From: Micromonospora haikouensis
GTDB taxonomy: Bacteria; Actinomycetota; Actinomycetes; Mycobacteriales; Micromonosporaceae
Length of the DNA stretch: 64,000 bases
Reading direction: 5' to 3'
Assembly (NCBI RefSeq): GCF_900091595.1
Contig: NZ_FMCW01000017.1
Location: 111,763-175,762 of the forward strand
Shown here: positions 25,826-36,200 of the stretch, one piece after another
Layout of the letters: each line of letters starts with the position of its first letter
How positions within the stretch are numbered: the stretch's first letter is position 1
Program-made: the position numbers and the translations under genes
The notes under the pieces: model-generated
Told to the model about the DNA's origin: nothing
Databases searched by the model: none
What the model saw: the letters and a program-made list of their open reading frames with translations, nothing else

Positions 25826-26575
25826 TCACCGCCCGCCGCGGCGCAGCACCAGCGTCACGAAACCCAGCACGTGGCGGTATCCGCGCAACCACTGGTCGCG
25901 GTGCTCCCGGGCGGCGGTGAGCGCCTCGGCCGCGTCCGGGTGGCCGGGATTGTCCAGCGCCCACTCCGTGAGCGAGCCGATCCACGACCATTCGTAGTCG
26001 TCCCACTCGGCGGCGTCGCTGACGTGGGCGTACGTCGGCGTCCAGCCGGCCCGCTCGGCGGCGTCGACCAGGCCGGCGAGGTCGGTGAACTCCTCGGGCT
26101 TCGCACCGAGCGCCGCCAGCGCCTGCGGGGTCGGCGGGACCTGCCAGAACCCCTCGCCGACCAGGAGGACGCCGTCGGCGTTCACGTGCCGGCCGGCCAG
26201 CTCCAGCGTCCCGCCGAACCCGCCGAACGCGTGGGTCGAGCCGACGCACAGCACCAGGTCGTAGTCGCCGTCGGGCACGTACGTCCGTGCGTCGCGCCGG
26301 TGCAGGGTGAGCCGGTCCGCGAGGCCGCGCGCGTCGGCGGCGCCGGCGGCGCGTTCGAGGGCGTACGCGCTGACGTCCACGCCGTCCGCGTGCCCGTCCG
26401 GATAGTGGGCGAGGGCCTGCAGCGCCCAGGCCGCCTCGCCACAGCCGAGGTCGAGGACGCGGGCCGTCGGTTGCCGGCCCGCCCGGCGCAGGAGCCGGTT
26501 GACGTTGACGCCGAAGATCGGGGCCGCGATCGGGTGGCGCGAGTGCGCGATGCTGCTGAGCCGTTGACGATCCAC
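25826..26575 (-). CDS. class I SAM-dependent methyltransferase
   Basis: This protein of about 249 aa has the SAM-binding motif RVLDLGCGEAAWALQAL, then GVDVSAYALERA (acidic residue binding ribose) and a YDLVLCVGSTHAFGG strand. The N-terminal DRQRLSSIAHSRHP segment is typical of a group of actinobacterial methyltransferases. I placed the start at the GTG 26575 just before it; GTG 26590, TTG 26587 or GTG 26611 are possible. The substrate is unknown. It converges on the histidine kinase gene. Confidence 0.85.
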   Translation of the reverse strand: MDRQRLSSIAHSRHPIAAPIFGVNVNRLLRRAGRQPTARVLDLGCGEAAWALQALAHYPDGHADGVDVSAYALERAAGAADARGLADRLTLHRRDARTYVPDGDYDLVLCVGSTHAFGGFGGTLELAGRHVNADGVLLVGEGFWQVPPTPQALAALGAKPEEFTDLAGLVDAAERAGWTPTYAHVSDAAEWDDYEWSWIGSLTEWALDNPGHPDAAEALTAAREHRDQWLRGYRHVLGFVTLVLRRGGR

Positions 26576-26653
26576 CGCCCGAGTCAACACGACTCCGGTC
26601 GCCCACCGCACCGGGGTTGTCGGGCCGGGCGCGGCGACGCCACGAGCGACCGG

Positions 26654-27259
26654 TCACGGCGGGCTCAGCGGCCTGGCCTTCTGCGGGTGGAGCGTCTCGT
26701 GGCGGGCCAGCATGGCGACGAACTCGGCGATCTTCCGCTCGCGGGTCTCCGCTCGCTTGACGGCGTTGAGGCGGTAGACGAGAGCGAACCGGTTGGCCTT
26801 GGTGAGCACGTCGAACATGGCCTGGGCGGCGGGGTCGGCGGCGATGGCGGCGAGGAGGTCGGCCGGCACCTCGGCCTCGGACGACGGGGCGTAGGCGGCC
26901 GCCCACCGCCCGTCGGCCTTGGCGGCCTCCACCGCCGCGCGGCCCGGGGGCAGCATCCGCCCGTCCGCCTCCAGCCGGGCCACGTGGGCGACGTTACGCT
27001 GCGACCAGACGCTGCGGGGCCGGCGCGGGGTGAACCGGATCCAGGAGCTCTCCTGGTCCCGCTTGCGGGCCTGCCCGTCGATCCAGCCGAAGCACAGGGC
27101 CTCGTCGACCGCCTGCTGCCAGGTCAGCGTCGTGACGGTGCCGCCTTTGCGGGTCAGGGCGAGCCAGACGCCGGGCGACGTGGCGTGGTGGGCCGACAGC
27201 CACGTTCGCAACTCGTCCGCGTCCGCGACGATCAACTCGTCCAGTTCGGCAGTCGCCAT
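26654..27259 (-). CDS. YdeI/OmpD-associated family protein
   Basis: This 201-aa protein of the YdeI (bacteriocin-protection/OmpD-associated) family has the conserved GVWLALTRKGG start, VDEALCFGWIDGQARK, WIRFTPRRPRSVWSQRNV and a C-terminal YRLNAVKRAETRERKI segment. The biochemical role of the family is unknown. It is soluble, with no signal peptide. It has its own short upstream region, followed by a 159-bp stretch (27260-27418) with no recognisable gene. Confidence 0.88.
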   Translation of the reverse strand: MATAELDELIVADADELRTWLSAHHATSPGVWLALTRKGGTVTTLTWQQAVDEALCFGWIDGQARKRDQESSWIRFTPRRPRSVWSQRNVAHVARLEADGRMLPPGRAAVEAAKADGRWAAAYAPSSEAEVPADLLAAIAADPAAQAMFDVLTKANRFALVYRLNAVKRAETRERKIAEFVAMLARHETLHPQKARPLSPP

Positions 27260-27418
27260 GACGGCAGGTTAGCCCGCTGCGGCTGGAGCGGTGGCCGCAC
27301 CCTGCCGGCCATCGACCGCCACCAGCGGCTTCCGCCCGGCTCTCCCACGCTCGACCCGCAGCACGCCGCACGTCTGATGCAGCTCACGGCGAAACTGCCC
27401 GACTGACTGCGCGCGGTG

Positions 27419-28528
27419 TCACGCCTGGTATGCCCGCCACTGTCCGGCCGGGGTGAGCGGCACGAGCGGGGGCCGCTCCACGACCGTGGTCAGCTCGATC
27501 CGCCGGCCCTCGGCCGCCGACCGCAGCAGGGCGGTCATCGTGTCGAGCACGTGCAGCGCCACGTCGCCGCCGGCCCGCGGCGGACGCCGACCCCCGGCGG
27601 TGACGGCGTCGATCAGGCCGACGCCCCGGGAACCGTCGACGTAGCCGGCCCCCGGTGGCACGACCTGCCATTCGGTGCCGCCGAGCGCGAACAGCCGGAC
27701 CTCGCCGTCGAAGTAGTTCGGGTCGGGCACGGCGAGCGTGCCGGTCTCCCCGTGCACCTCGATCGGCGCGGCCGTCGTCGCGACGCCGTCGAAGCTCGTG
27801 GTGAGGGTGGACAGGGCGCCGTCGGCGTGTTCGAGCACGCCGGTGACGTGGGTGTCCACCAGCACCGGAACCCGCTGGCCGAGGCGCGGGCCCGAGCCGA
27901 TGACGCGCTCGGGACGCAGCCGGCTGGCGGCTCCGTGCACCGCGCGGACCGGCCCGAGCAGGTGGACGAGCGCCGAGATGTAGTACGGCCCCATGTCCAG
28001 CAGCGGCCCCCCGCCCGGGGCGTAGTAGAAGTCGGGGTGGGGATGCCAGCGCTCGTGCCCCGGGGTGACCATGACGGCCGACGCGGACAGGGGACGGCCG
28101 ATGAGCCCGCCGTCGATGGCGGCGCGCGCCGTCTGCGTGCCCGTGCCCAGGACGGTGTCCGGCGCGCACCCGACGCGGACGCCGGCCGCCGCGGCCCGCT
28201 CCACGGTCGCCCGGCCGTCCGGCAGCGTGGCGGCGAGCGGCTTCTCGACGTACACGTGCTTGCCCGCGTCGATCGCGCCGAGGGAGATCTCGGCGTGTGC
28301 CGCGGGGATCGTGAGGTTGAGCACCGTCTGCACGTCGGGGCGGTCGAGCAGACGCTCGACGGTCACCGCCTCGGCTCCGGGAAGCCCGGCGGCGGTCGCG
28401 GCGGACCGGGAGGCGTCGAGGTCGGCCACCGCCACGATGTCCACCGCCGGGTGGTTCGCGAGCGTGTCCAGGTAGGCGCGGGAGATGACCCCGAGCCCTA
28501 CGACGCCGACGCGGTGCGGGTCGCCCAC
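27419..28528 (-). CDS. Gfo/Idh/MocA family oxidoreductase
   Basis: This 369-aa NAD(P)-dependent sugar or inositol dehydrogenase-type protein has a Rossmann start (RVGVVGLGVISRAYLDTLA), the EKPLAATL motif with the catalytic Lys, and a C-terminal beta-sheet domain with GGGPLLDMGPYY. The GTG at 28528 has gagaggggg 6 nt upstream and overlaps the end of the ThuA gene by 31 bp. Pairing of Gfo/Idh with ThuA proteins is common in sugar catabolic operons. The substrate is unknown. Confidence 0.92.
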   Translation of the reverse strand: MGDPHRVGVVGLGVISRAYLDTLANHPAVDIVAVADLDASRSAATAAGLPGAEAVTVERLLDRPDVQTVLNLTIPAAHAEISLGAIDAGKHVYVEKPLAATLPDGRATVERAAAAGVRVGCAPDTVLGTGTQTARAAIDGGLIGRPLSASAVMVTPGHERWHPHPDFYYAPGGGPLLDMGPYYISALVHLLGPVRAVHGAASRLRPERVIGSGPRLGQRVPVLVDTHVTGVLEHADGALSTLTTSFDGVATTAAPIEVHGETGTLAVPDPNYFDGEVRLFALGGTEWQVVPPGAGYVDGSRGVGLIDAVTAGGRRPPRAGGDVALHVLDTMTALLRSAAEGRRIELTTVVERPPLVPLTPAGQWRAYQA

Positions 28529-29208
28529 ACCATCCCCCTCTCGATGACGGTACGGATGCTCGGGTGCTCCAGCACGTCGAGGCTGTGCCCCGGGGTCGTC
28601 ACGACGACGCGCCCGGCGCCCCACTGCCGGGTCCAGATCGCCGGCGAGGTGACCGGCCGGTGCCACGGCTGCCACGGCTGCGCCGGGTGGGTGGTGGTGG
28701 CCAGCACCTCGATGAGGTCGTCGTGCAGCACCCAGTACTGCTCGGTGACCAGCTCGATGTCCGGAATCCCCGCGGTGATCGGATGCTGCCGCCCCAGGTC
28801 GGTGACGCGTACCGTGTGCGGGAGGAAGTTGTCCTCCGCCCCACCGCGGCGCTCGCACGGCTCCTTGCCCGGATGGGTCGCGAACTGGCCGCCCACCAGG
28901 TGCAGATAGTCGGACGACATCCGGAACGAGTCCACGATGCCGCCGTGCCAGCCGGTGAACCCCGTCCCGGCGACGACCGCCGCGCACAGGCCCGCCACCT
29001 GCTCCTGGGTGATCTGCGACATCGTCACGCACTGCACCACGAGGTCGGTGCCGGCCATCTCGTCGGCGTCGGCGTAGACGTCCGTCGACTCCTCGATCCG
29101 CACCGCGTAGCCGCTGCGCTCGAGGAACGGAAGGAACAACTCCGTCGCCCGGACCGGCTCGTGCCCCTCCCAGCCGCCCCGTACCACCAGTGCTCTGCGC
29201 TGCGTCAC
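28498..29208 (-). CDS. ThuA domain-containing protein
   Basis: This 236-aa protein of the ThuA (trehalose utilisation, glutamine-amidotransferase-like) fold begins RRALVVRGGWEGHEPVRATELF. It has the family's GFTGWHGGIVDSFR segment and a GRVVVTTPGHSLDVLEHP end. It has no classical catalytic Cys triad, as is usual for ThuA. It is encoded just before and overlapping the Gfo/Idh oxidoreductase, and probably acts with it in metabolism of a glycoside or keto-sugar. Confidence 0.9.
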   Translation of the reverse strand: MTQRRALVVRGGWEGHEPVRATELFLPFLERSGYAVRIEESTDVYADADEMAGTDLVVQCVTMSQITQEQVAGLCAAVVAGTGFTGWHGGIVDSFRMSSDYLHLVGGQFATHPGKEPCERRGGAEDNFLPHTVRVTDLGRQHPITAGIPDIELVTEQYWVLHDDLIEVLATTTHPAQPWQPWHRPVTSPAIWTRQWGAGRVVVTTPGHSLDVLEHPSIRTVIERGMVWATRTASAS

Positions 29209-29251
29209 CCTCGCTCCCTTCCCCTGGCCCGCGCGCCGGTGCCCGGCGGGC

Positions 29252-29638
29252 TCACGCTTCGCCGGGCTCCTGCCGCAGGGCCTCCCGGGCCACCCGGAAC
29301 GCCTGGTTCGCCGCCGGTACGCCAGCGTAGACGCCCACCTGGAGCAGGACCTCCGCCACCTCCTGCGGACTCAACCCGTTGCGCAGCGCGGCGCGGACGT
29401 GCATCGCCAGTTCCTCGTCGTGGTGCAGGGCGGCGAGCACGGCGAGGGTCACGCAGCTGCGCGTGCGCCGGTCCAGGCCGGGCCGGCTCCACACCTCCCC
29501 CCACGCGTAGCGGGTGATGAAGTCCTGGAAGTCGGCGGTGAACGCGTCCGTGCCGGCGACCGCGCGGTCGACGTGCGCGTCCCCCAGCGCCTCCCGGCGC
29601 ACCGTCATGCCTGCGTCGTGCCGCTCGCGGTCGTTCAT
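29252..29638 (-). CDS. pcaC: 4-carboxymuconolactone decarboxylase
   Basis: This 128-aa AhpD-like all-helical protein has GEVWSRPGLDRRTRSCVTLAVLAALHHDEEL and LLQVGVYAGVPAANQAF segments of PcaC, the protocatechuate branch enzyme giving 3-oxoadipate enol-lactone. Its ATG overlaps the pcaD stop by 4 bp (ATGA), so the two steps are translationally coupled. The upstream pca genes expected next to it (pcaHGB) are absent; see the junction near 30345. Confidence 0.88.
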   Translation of the reverse strand: MNDRERHDAGMTVRREALGDAHVDRAVAGTDAFTADFQDFITRYAWGEVWSRPGLDRRTRSCVTLAVLAALHHDEELAMHVRAALRNGLSPQEVAEVLLQVGVYAGVPAANQAFRVAREALRQEPGEA

Positions 29639-30345
29639 CGGTCACCGGGTTCCTCGTCGACATGGTCGGGCGGGAGGAAGTGGTCCCGCAGGAGTCGGCC
29701 CACCCGCCCGGGTTGCTCCACGTTGGCCAGGTGCGCCGCCGCGTCGACCACGGCCAGCCGGGCCCCGGGGATCCGTCGGACGATCTCGCGGGCGTGCGCG
29801 ACCGGGGTGGCCGGGTCGTCGGCACCCGCGACGACCAGCGTCGGCGCGCCGATCCGGCCGAGGTCGGCGCGGAGGTCCATCGCGGCGATCGCCTCGCAGC
29901 AGGCGGCGTAGCCGGCGGGGGACGTCGCGGTCAGCATGGCGCGGTGGTCGGCGACCACGTCCGGCCGGGTCGCGGCGAAGGCCGGGGTGAACCAGCGGGC
30001 CACCACCGCGTCGGCGATCGCCGGCAGGCCGTCGGCGCGCACCGTCGCCGCCCGTGCCCGCCACTGCCCGGGTGGGCCGAGCGACGCCGAGGTGCACAGC
30101 AGCGCCAGCCGCCGCACCCGCTCGGGCGCGTGCGCGGCGAGCCACATGCCGACCATGCCGCCGAGGGACAGCCCCGCGTAGTGGACCCACGGCACGTCGA
30201 GGTCGTCCAGCGTCCGCAGCAGCTCCCGGCCCAGCAGGTCCATCGTGTACGGCCCGGCCGGCACCGCCGAGCGGCCGTGGCCCAGGTGGTCGTACCGGAT
30301 GACCCGGAACCGTTGCGCGAGCGCCGGGACCTGGGGTCGCCACAT
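29635..30345 (-). CDS. pcaD: 3-oxoadipate enol-lactonase, N-terminally truncated
   Basis: This alpha/beta hydrolase of the PcaD type retains about 236 aa. Nucleophile Ser60 lies in GLSLGGMVG, the acid in GADDPATP and the His in AAAHLAN. The homologous part begins at AMWRPQVPALAQRF. The 25-35 N-terminal residues normal for PcaD, including the first strand and the SLG(T/S) oxyanion-hole loop, are missing. Upstream sequence instead reads as the C-terminal part of the giant effector in another frame. No upstream frame supplies the missing piece, so this looks like a deletion junction, not a frameshift. The product is probably inactive, though a translated protein from ATG 30345 is possible. Confidence 0.7.
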   Translation of the reverse strand: MWRPQVPALAQRFRVIRYDHLGHGRSAVPAGPYTMDLLGRELLRTLDDLDVPWVHYAGLSLGGMVGMWLAAHAPERVRRLALLCTSASLGPPGQWRARAATVRADGLPAIADAVVARWFTPAFAATRPDVVADHRAMLTATSPAGYAACCEAIAAMDLRADLGRIGAPTLVVAGADDPATPVAHAREIVRRIPGARLAVVDAAAHLANVEQPGRVGRLLRDHFLPPDHVDEEPGDR

Positions 30346-33212
30346 CGCGCCGGCGGCGACCGGTCGAGCAGGACGACCCGGGGATGCGCCCGCAACGCCT
30401 CGTTCTCGATCACCTCGTCGGCGGTCACCTCCCAGCCGTCGCCGGTCAGCCGGTCGCCGTCGAGCTGCCCGACGGCGACGACCAGCCCCCGGCCCCGCAG
30501 GTCCTCGCTCTGGGGGATGGTGACCGCCGCCCGGGCCCGGGGCGGCTTCGGGACGAAGTAGACCACCGGATGATCGACGATTCCCCGGGCGGTCTCGTCG
30601 ACCAGCAGCATCGTCTGGCTCGGCGACTCGGCGGACTGGGTCCAGATCACCCCCTCCCGGGTGGACTGGCCGGCGAACATCTCCTGCACCTGCGCCAGCG
30701 CGGCGGTCGACACCGGGGCGAAGCGGTGACTGGCCCCCGGCCAGGCGCCGGGGGTCTCGTCGATGCGCCGCGCCACCCGGTCCCGATGCGCCAGGGCCAG
30801 CAGGTACGGGTCCCAGGGATAGGTCCGGTCCGGGTCGAGGACCGCCAGCCAGGACTGGATGCGCGACCAGGGCTCGGCCACCACCCGCCAGGTGTCGGGA
30901 TGCTCGGCGGCGTACCTGCCGTCGAGGAGGAACTGCCCCCCGCGCGTCCCGCCACGGTCGGTCTGGAAGGACTGCACCAGCTCCGGGCGGGGATCGGTGA
31001 TCTCGATCATCACGCGGTGCCTCGGCAGCGCAGCCGGGTCGATCAGCAGGACTCCGGCTTCCCACAACTCCGCGCGGATGCTCTCGACGTCGATCCTCCC
31101 CGTCCGGCCGAGCAGGAGCCGCACGGGCGCGGCCGGCACGGCCAGCAGACCACTGTCGAAGATCTCGGCGAGCCGGTCCTCGTTCTCGTAGATCCGCAGG
31201 TCGGGGTCGGCGAGCAGCGCCTCGGTCAACTGGCGGCCCTCGACCGGGTCGGCGGCGTGCAGGGTGGCCCGGGCGAGCGCCTCCTCGAGGTTGGGGACGA
31301 GCAGGCTCACCTCGGCGTCAGTGACGGCGCTGGCGCCGAGCACGATCCACTGGACGTCGACGGGCAGCAGGGTCGGCAGGACGACGACGGCGGAGGCCCG
31401 TACCGCCCGGATGAAGCCGGACTCCGCCGCCGCGGCGTGGTCGAGGTCCGGGAAGAACAGCACCCGGTTGCCCCCGGCGGCGGGCAGCCGGGCCAGGTAG
31501 TCGGCCGCGGTGTGGCGGACGCCGTCCGGGGTGACCAGCGCGTCGGACGACCCGGCGTCCAGCCGGCCGGGCTGGATGACGATCCGGTGCGCGGCCCGCC
31601 AGCCGTACCGGTCCACGTAGGACACCAGCTCCGTGGACAGCAGCCGCCAGGGGTGCCGCATGATCAGCTCGCGGACCGGTTCGTTCTGCCAGTAGTCGGC
31701 CAGGGGCGTGTCCTCGGGCATCCCGAGGAACGCGGCCAGCCCGGCGGCGTACGCCGGGGTCTCCCCGAACGTCTCCCAGAAGGTCTCCCGGATCACGCTG
31801 AGGACGCGGGCCTGCAGCATCCGGCGCTCGATTGCGTCGAGCGGGCTGTCGTCGTGCTGGTCGGGCCGCTCGGCCCGGATCGTGGCGGTCTCGGTCTGCT
31901 CCGTGTCCTCGATCAGATACCGCCAGGCCCGCCGGACCATCTCGGGCGGGTCCACGATCGGCTGGGCCACCGGGCCGTCGACGAAGTCGTTGCGCCACAA
32001 CGGCACCACGGTGATCAGGCGCGGTTCGACGTCGAGCGACGCCCCCGTCGGCGGCTCCACCAGCGCGTCCACCTCCAGCGCCGGCTGGTCCTCGACCGCG
32101 GGCAACGACAACCGGACCAACCGGGCGGTGTCGGCCGGGGCCGCCACGGTCAGCTCCACCGGGGCCGCCCCAGTGGCGTCGGCCGCCGCCGGCGGCCACC
32201 CGCCGTGCAGCAGCCAGCCCCGGTGCCCGCCGAGGTCGTCGGCCAGACCGGTGTCCGCGACGGTCACCCGCCGCACCGGGCCGGGCGGGGTGAGCTCCGC
32301 GCGGCGCGGCTCCGCCTGCTGCGTCGCCGCTGTCCGGGACTCCTCCCGACCCTCGTGCCGCTGGTCCTGCGACAACCGCTCGTACGTCGGGGCCGGGTCG
32401 CCGGCCGTGTAGTCGGGTAGCGCGACGTACGCCTGCCGGACCCGCTCGGGCAGGCCGGCGAGGTGGGCCCGGGAGAGCTGCCCGGCGGGGGGCACGGGGA
32501 GCCGGAAGCGGAGCTGGGGCACCCGTACCGGCTCGGCGGGCACCCGGAGCCGCCGCATGGTCACCACGCTCAGGTGGGTCGGTGCGGCGCGGCCCGCGTC
32601 CAGGCGGCGGCGCAGTTCCCGCTCGACGGAGCGGCCGAACGCCAATGCGTGTGCGTCGTCGTCGCTGACCACGGTGAGCACCATCGGCGCCCGCGGGTCG
32701 GCGTCGACGATCGGCACCCACGGCGGGGTGTTGGGCCCGCCGGCGAACACGGCGTCCAGCATCGCCTCGGGCAGCACCCGCTCGCCGAGCAGCAGGGCAC
32801 GCTCGGCGTCGGCGAGCAGGACGAGCAGATGCTGGCCGGGCAGGTCCACCGCGTCGACCTGCCGGACGAACGTGGTCACCGTGGTGGCCAGTTCCTCGCC
32901 TTCCCAGGGCCACAGCACGGTCCGCTGCTTGGGGGTGCGCACCACCCCCGGCCAGTCGGGTTTCTTGCCGCTGTCGCCGGTGTCGACGGCCCGGCCGCCG
33001 TCGCCGAGGTCGCCGGTCAAGGCGGCCGGGGCGGCCGGGGTGACCAGGGCGTCAGGAACCCAGGCGTCGTAGTGGTCGCGCCCGTTGTAGATCAACCGCA
33101 CCGGCGTCCCGTCGCCGTCCGGCCAGAGCACCGTGGCCGACGACGGGTCGAGCCGCCCCTGCCACACCGGCCGGCCGAGCGCCGCGCCGATCCACCAGGG
33201 GCAGCACGTCAC
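29931..33212 (-). pseudogene. C-terminal part of the giant effector, displaced by a frameshift and fused to pcaD
   Basis: This open frame continues the giant protein at 33052-38595 after a 1-nt shift in a C4 run (33198-33201, minus-strand CCCC). It begins with the second half of the second OTU-like domain (CCPWWIGAALGRPVWQG; NGRDHYDAW with the expected His at 33072-33074). About 900 residues of unrecognised, coding-biased sequence follow. Past about 30370 the frame only overlaps pcaD in a non-coding register until the stop at 29931, so the natural 3' end is lost. An internal GTG at 33212 could start translation, but the piece lacks a secretion domain. I treat it as the broken end of the effector gene. 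Confidence 0.7.
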
Positions 33213-36200
33213 CGACCCGGCCGCCGTTCTCCGTGTCGTCCTGGCCGGGCAGCAGCCGCTGCCAGTCCCAGGTGTCGACCGCGTCGAGCAGGGTGGTCTG
33301 CACGTCGTATCCGACCGGGAACAGCCAGGTCGTGGCCACCTGGTCGAACAGCCCGACCATCGCCGGGGAGGGGTCGGCCACCCGCCGCAGGATCTCGTCC
33401 CGCAGCGCCGTGTCGATGTCGGTCAGGTCGGTGTCGTGGACGCCCGCGCGGCGCACCCGCAGCAGCCGGTCGACCGCGTCCGGCGGCATGCCCGCGATGT
33501 CGGCCATCGCCTCGGGCGTCGCGACGGCGACCGCACTGAGCAGGCAGAGCCCGTCGCCGATGATGCGGATCCGGTCCCACCCGGTCGGCGGCAGCGGGGC
33601 GTTGGTCAGCCGTACGCCGTCCGGGTCGGCGTCACCGGCCCGGCTGGCGTACCCGGCGAACGGCACGGCGAACGGCGCGTCCGACCGGTCGGGGTCGACG
33701 ATCTCGTCGTTGACCACGTCCCACGCCACGGTGCCGTCGGGCACGAACAGTGCCCACGGCCGACCGTCGACCGACACCGGCGGGTGCCCCGTCGTCCCGG
33801 CCACCACCAGGTCGCCCTCGGGCGCGAACACGTCGGTGTCGCGCAGGTCGGCCAATCGCTGCACGGACCGCGCGCCGATCCGGCCCGCCGCGCAGGAGAG
33901 CAACGCCAGTCGCCGGCCGTCCCGCTCGGGCGACTCCAGCAGGGTGTGCAGCTCGTCGACGGTCAGCGTCACCTCGCTGGTGCGGCCGTCGGCGTGGCGC
34001 AGCGGCACCCGGAACCGGTCGCCGGCCCCGTGCACCAGCACCGTCACGTTGTCGGTCGCGGCGGGCAGCCGCGGATTCCGGGCCAGCCGGCGCCACTCCC
34101 GGTCGGACAGCAGGGCGATGCTCCCCGGTCGGCCGGGGACGTCGTGGGTCACCACCTGGCCGCTGCCGACCCGCCAGGTCCCGTCCGGATCCTGGCGCAG
34201 CCGGCCCGCGGCGGACCGGCCCGCCCGACCGGCCGCGGCGGGGTTACGCAACCGTCGCCGCTCCCGGCCGGCACGGTCCCGGCCGGCACGGTCCCGGCCG
34301 GCACGGTCGGCGGGCGCGGGCCCTCGGCGGCGTCGCCGGCCGGCGTAGGCGGGCCCCGGCTCGGTCCAGAGCACCGCCCGGCGGCGCTGCTGCGGCGTCG
34401 CCGGGCGCTGCGCGCCGGGGCTCTTCGACCGGCCGGCGCCCCGGCTGGTCTGGTCGACCCGGACCAGCCGCGGCGGAATCCCCTCGATCTTCAGTCGCGC
34501 CGCCACCATCGTGCCGACCAGCTCCGCCAGCGAGGCGGCCCGTCGCCGGCCGGTGCGGTCGGCCCGCAGCCGCAGCCGGCCCGAGCCGTTGCCGCCGCCC
34601 TCGATCCGGACCCGCACCACCCGGGGGCGCTCGGTCCCCCACGCGCGGCGGGCCTGCGCGACGACCTGGTCGACGAACAGGTCCAGCTCGGGCCACTGCC
34701 CGGCCTCGGCCGCCCGCTGGCCGGGGGCGAAGTCGACGGTGACGGTGGCCGGCGGGCCGGCGTCGTCGGGCGTGTGCCGGACGGGGGTGACGTCCCGGTC
34801 GAACCGGCCGCCGACCGCCGCCGCGACGGTGCCCAGCCAGCCCTGGATCTCGTCGGGGGTCGCCGCCGGACGCGTCGCGCCCATGTACTGCGCCGAGCGG
34901 TCGTCGACCTGCCACCGCCGGGCCGACTCGTTCCACGTCAGCTCGCCGCCGACCCGCGCGTGCCGCTCGATGGCCCGGCCCCGCGCGTCGAAGCCGACCG
35001 CGAGGCCCGCGTGGCCCTGCCCGCCGAGCTGTTCCCGCAGCCGCTCGGCGGTCAGCTCCGGATCGTACTGCCGCATCCCCGCCAGCAGGGCGCGGAAGTC
35101 CCGTTGCCGCATCGCCGTGGCGGCGTCGGCGGCGCCGAGGTAGACCTCGCCGTCCTCGGCCACCACGTAGCGCCAGGTGCGGGCCCGCGCCGGGTCGAGC
35201 AGGTGGGCCGGGAAGTCGGCCAGCCGGTACCAGAACGGATTGAGGCGTACGTCCCCGGCGTCGTCGCGTTCCCCCGGCGTGATGCGGGCCGCCCGCACCG
35301 CCGGCCCGTACGCGCCGTCGAGATCCGCGCCGGCCGGCGACTCGTCGAGTGTGTCGGCGGTATCCGGGGCGGCTGGCGGCTCGGGGGTGTCCCGGGCGAC
35401 CGGGATGTCGGGGGTGGTCGGGGTGGCCGGGGCGGCCGGGGTGTCTGGGGCGGCCGGGCTGCTCGGCTCGGCGGACGAGGCGTCGAAATGGTCGCGATCG
35501 TTGTGGTACACCGTCACCGCGGCGGCGTCCGCCGGCCCGTACACCGCGCGCTCCCGGCCGTCGGCACGGCTGCGCACGCTCAACGACACGTCGAGCGCGT
35601 GCGCCAGCAGCGGCAGCAGGGCCAGGCCGACCGGTTCCGACCAGGATCGGGACCAGTCGTGCACGGCGGCCAGGAGCACGTCGAACTCCTGGTCGGTCAG
35701 CGGCCCGGCATGGAAGGCGTACCAGTCCAGGTAGGTGGTGAGCAGCTCGTCGTCGGTCAGCTCCGGCAGGCCGGTGTACCCGTGCCGCTCCAGCAGGGCG
35801 AGCCGGTCGACGCGGGAGACCAGGCCGGAGTCGGTCCGTTCCCGGTCGGCCAGCGCCTGACGAATTTCGGGGAGCACCGCCGGCAGGGCGTCCCGGTGGG
35901 TGGTCAGATATCCGGCGACGAGACCGATCAGGGCGTCGGCGGTGCGGTTCAGTGGCGCGTCGTCGGGCACGGACGTCGCGCCGATGGAGAGCTGCTCGGC
36001 GTGCCAGCTCACCGCCGCACGGACATCGTCGGCCTCCGCCAGCCAGCGATCCACCTGCGGCGTCAGCAGCCCGGCGGCCGCCAACCGGCTCGACACCACG
36101 CCCGGCGCGGACGTCAGGACCGCGTAGGGCAGGCACCGCCCGTTCGCCGGCACCCGCACCAGGTCCGGCGGCAGCCCCTCCGCGGTCCGGGTGACCTGCT

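Noticed and set aside
27260..27418. Possible small gene or remnant ending in ...AARLMQLTAKLPD
   Set aside because: A short plus-strand frame end with no start, ribosome site or family; too little to call even a pseudogene.
30346..30440. The missing PcaD N-terminus restored by a simple frameshift
   Set aside because: No frame upstream encodes the LG-containing oxyanion loop or first strands. The minus-strand frame there is the effector's coding sequence, so deletion fits better.
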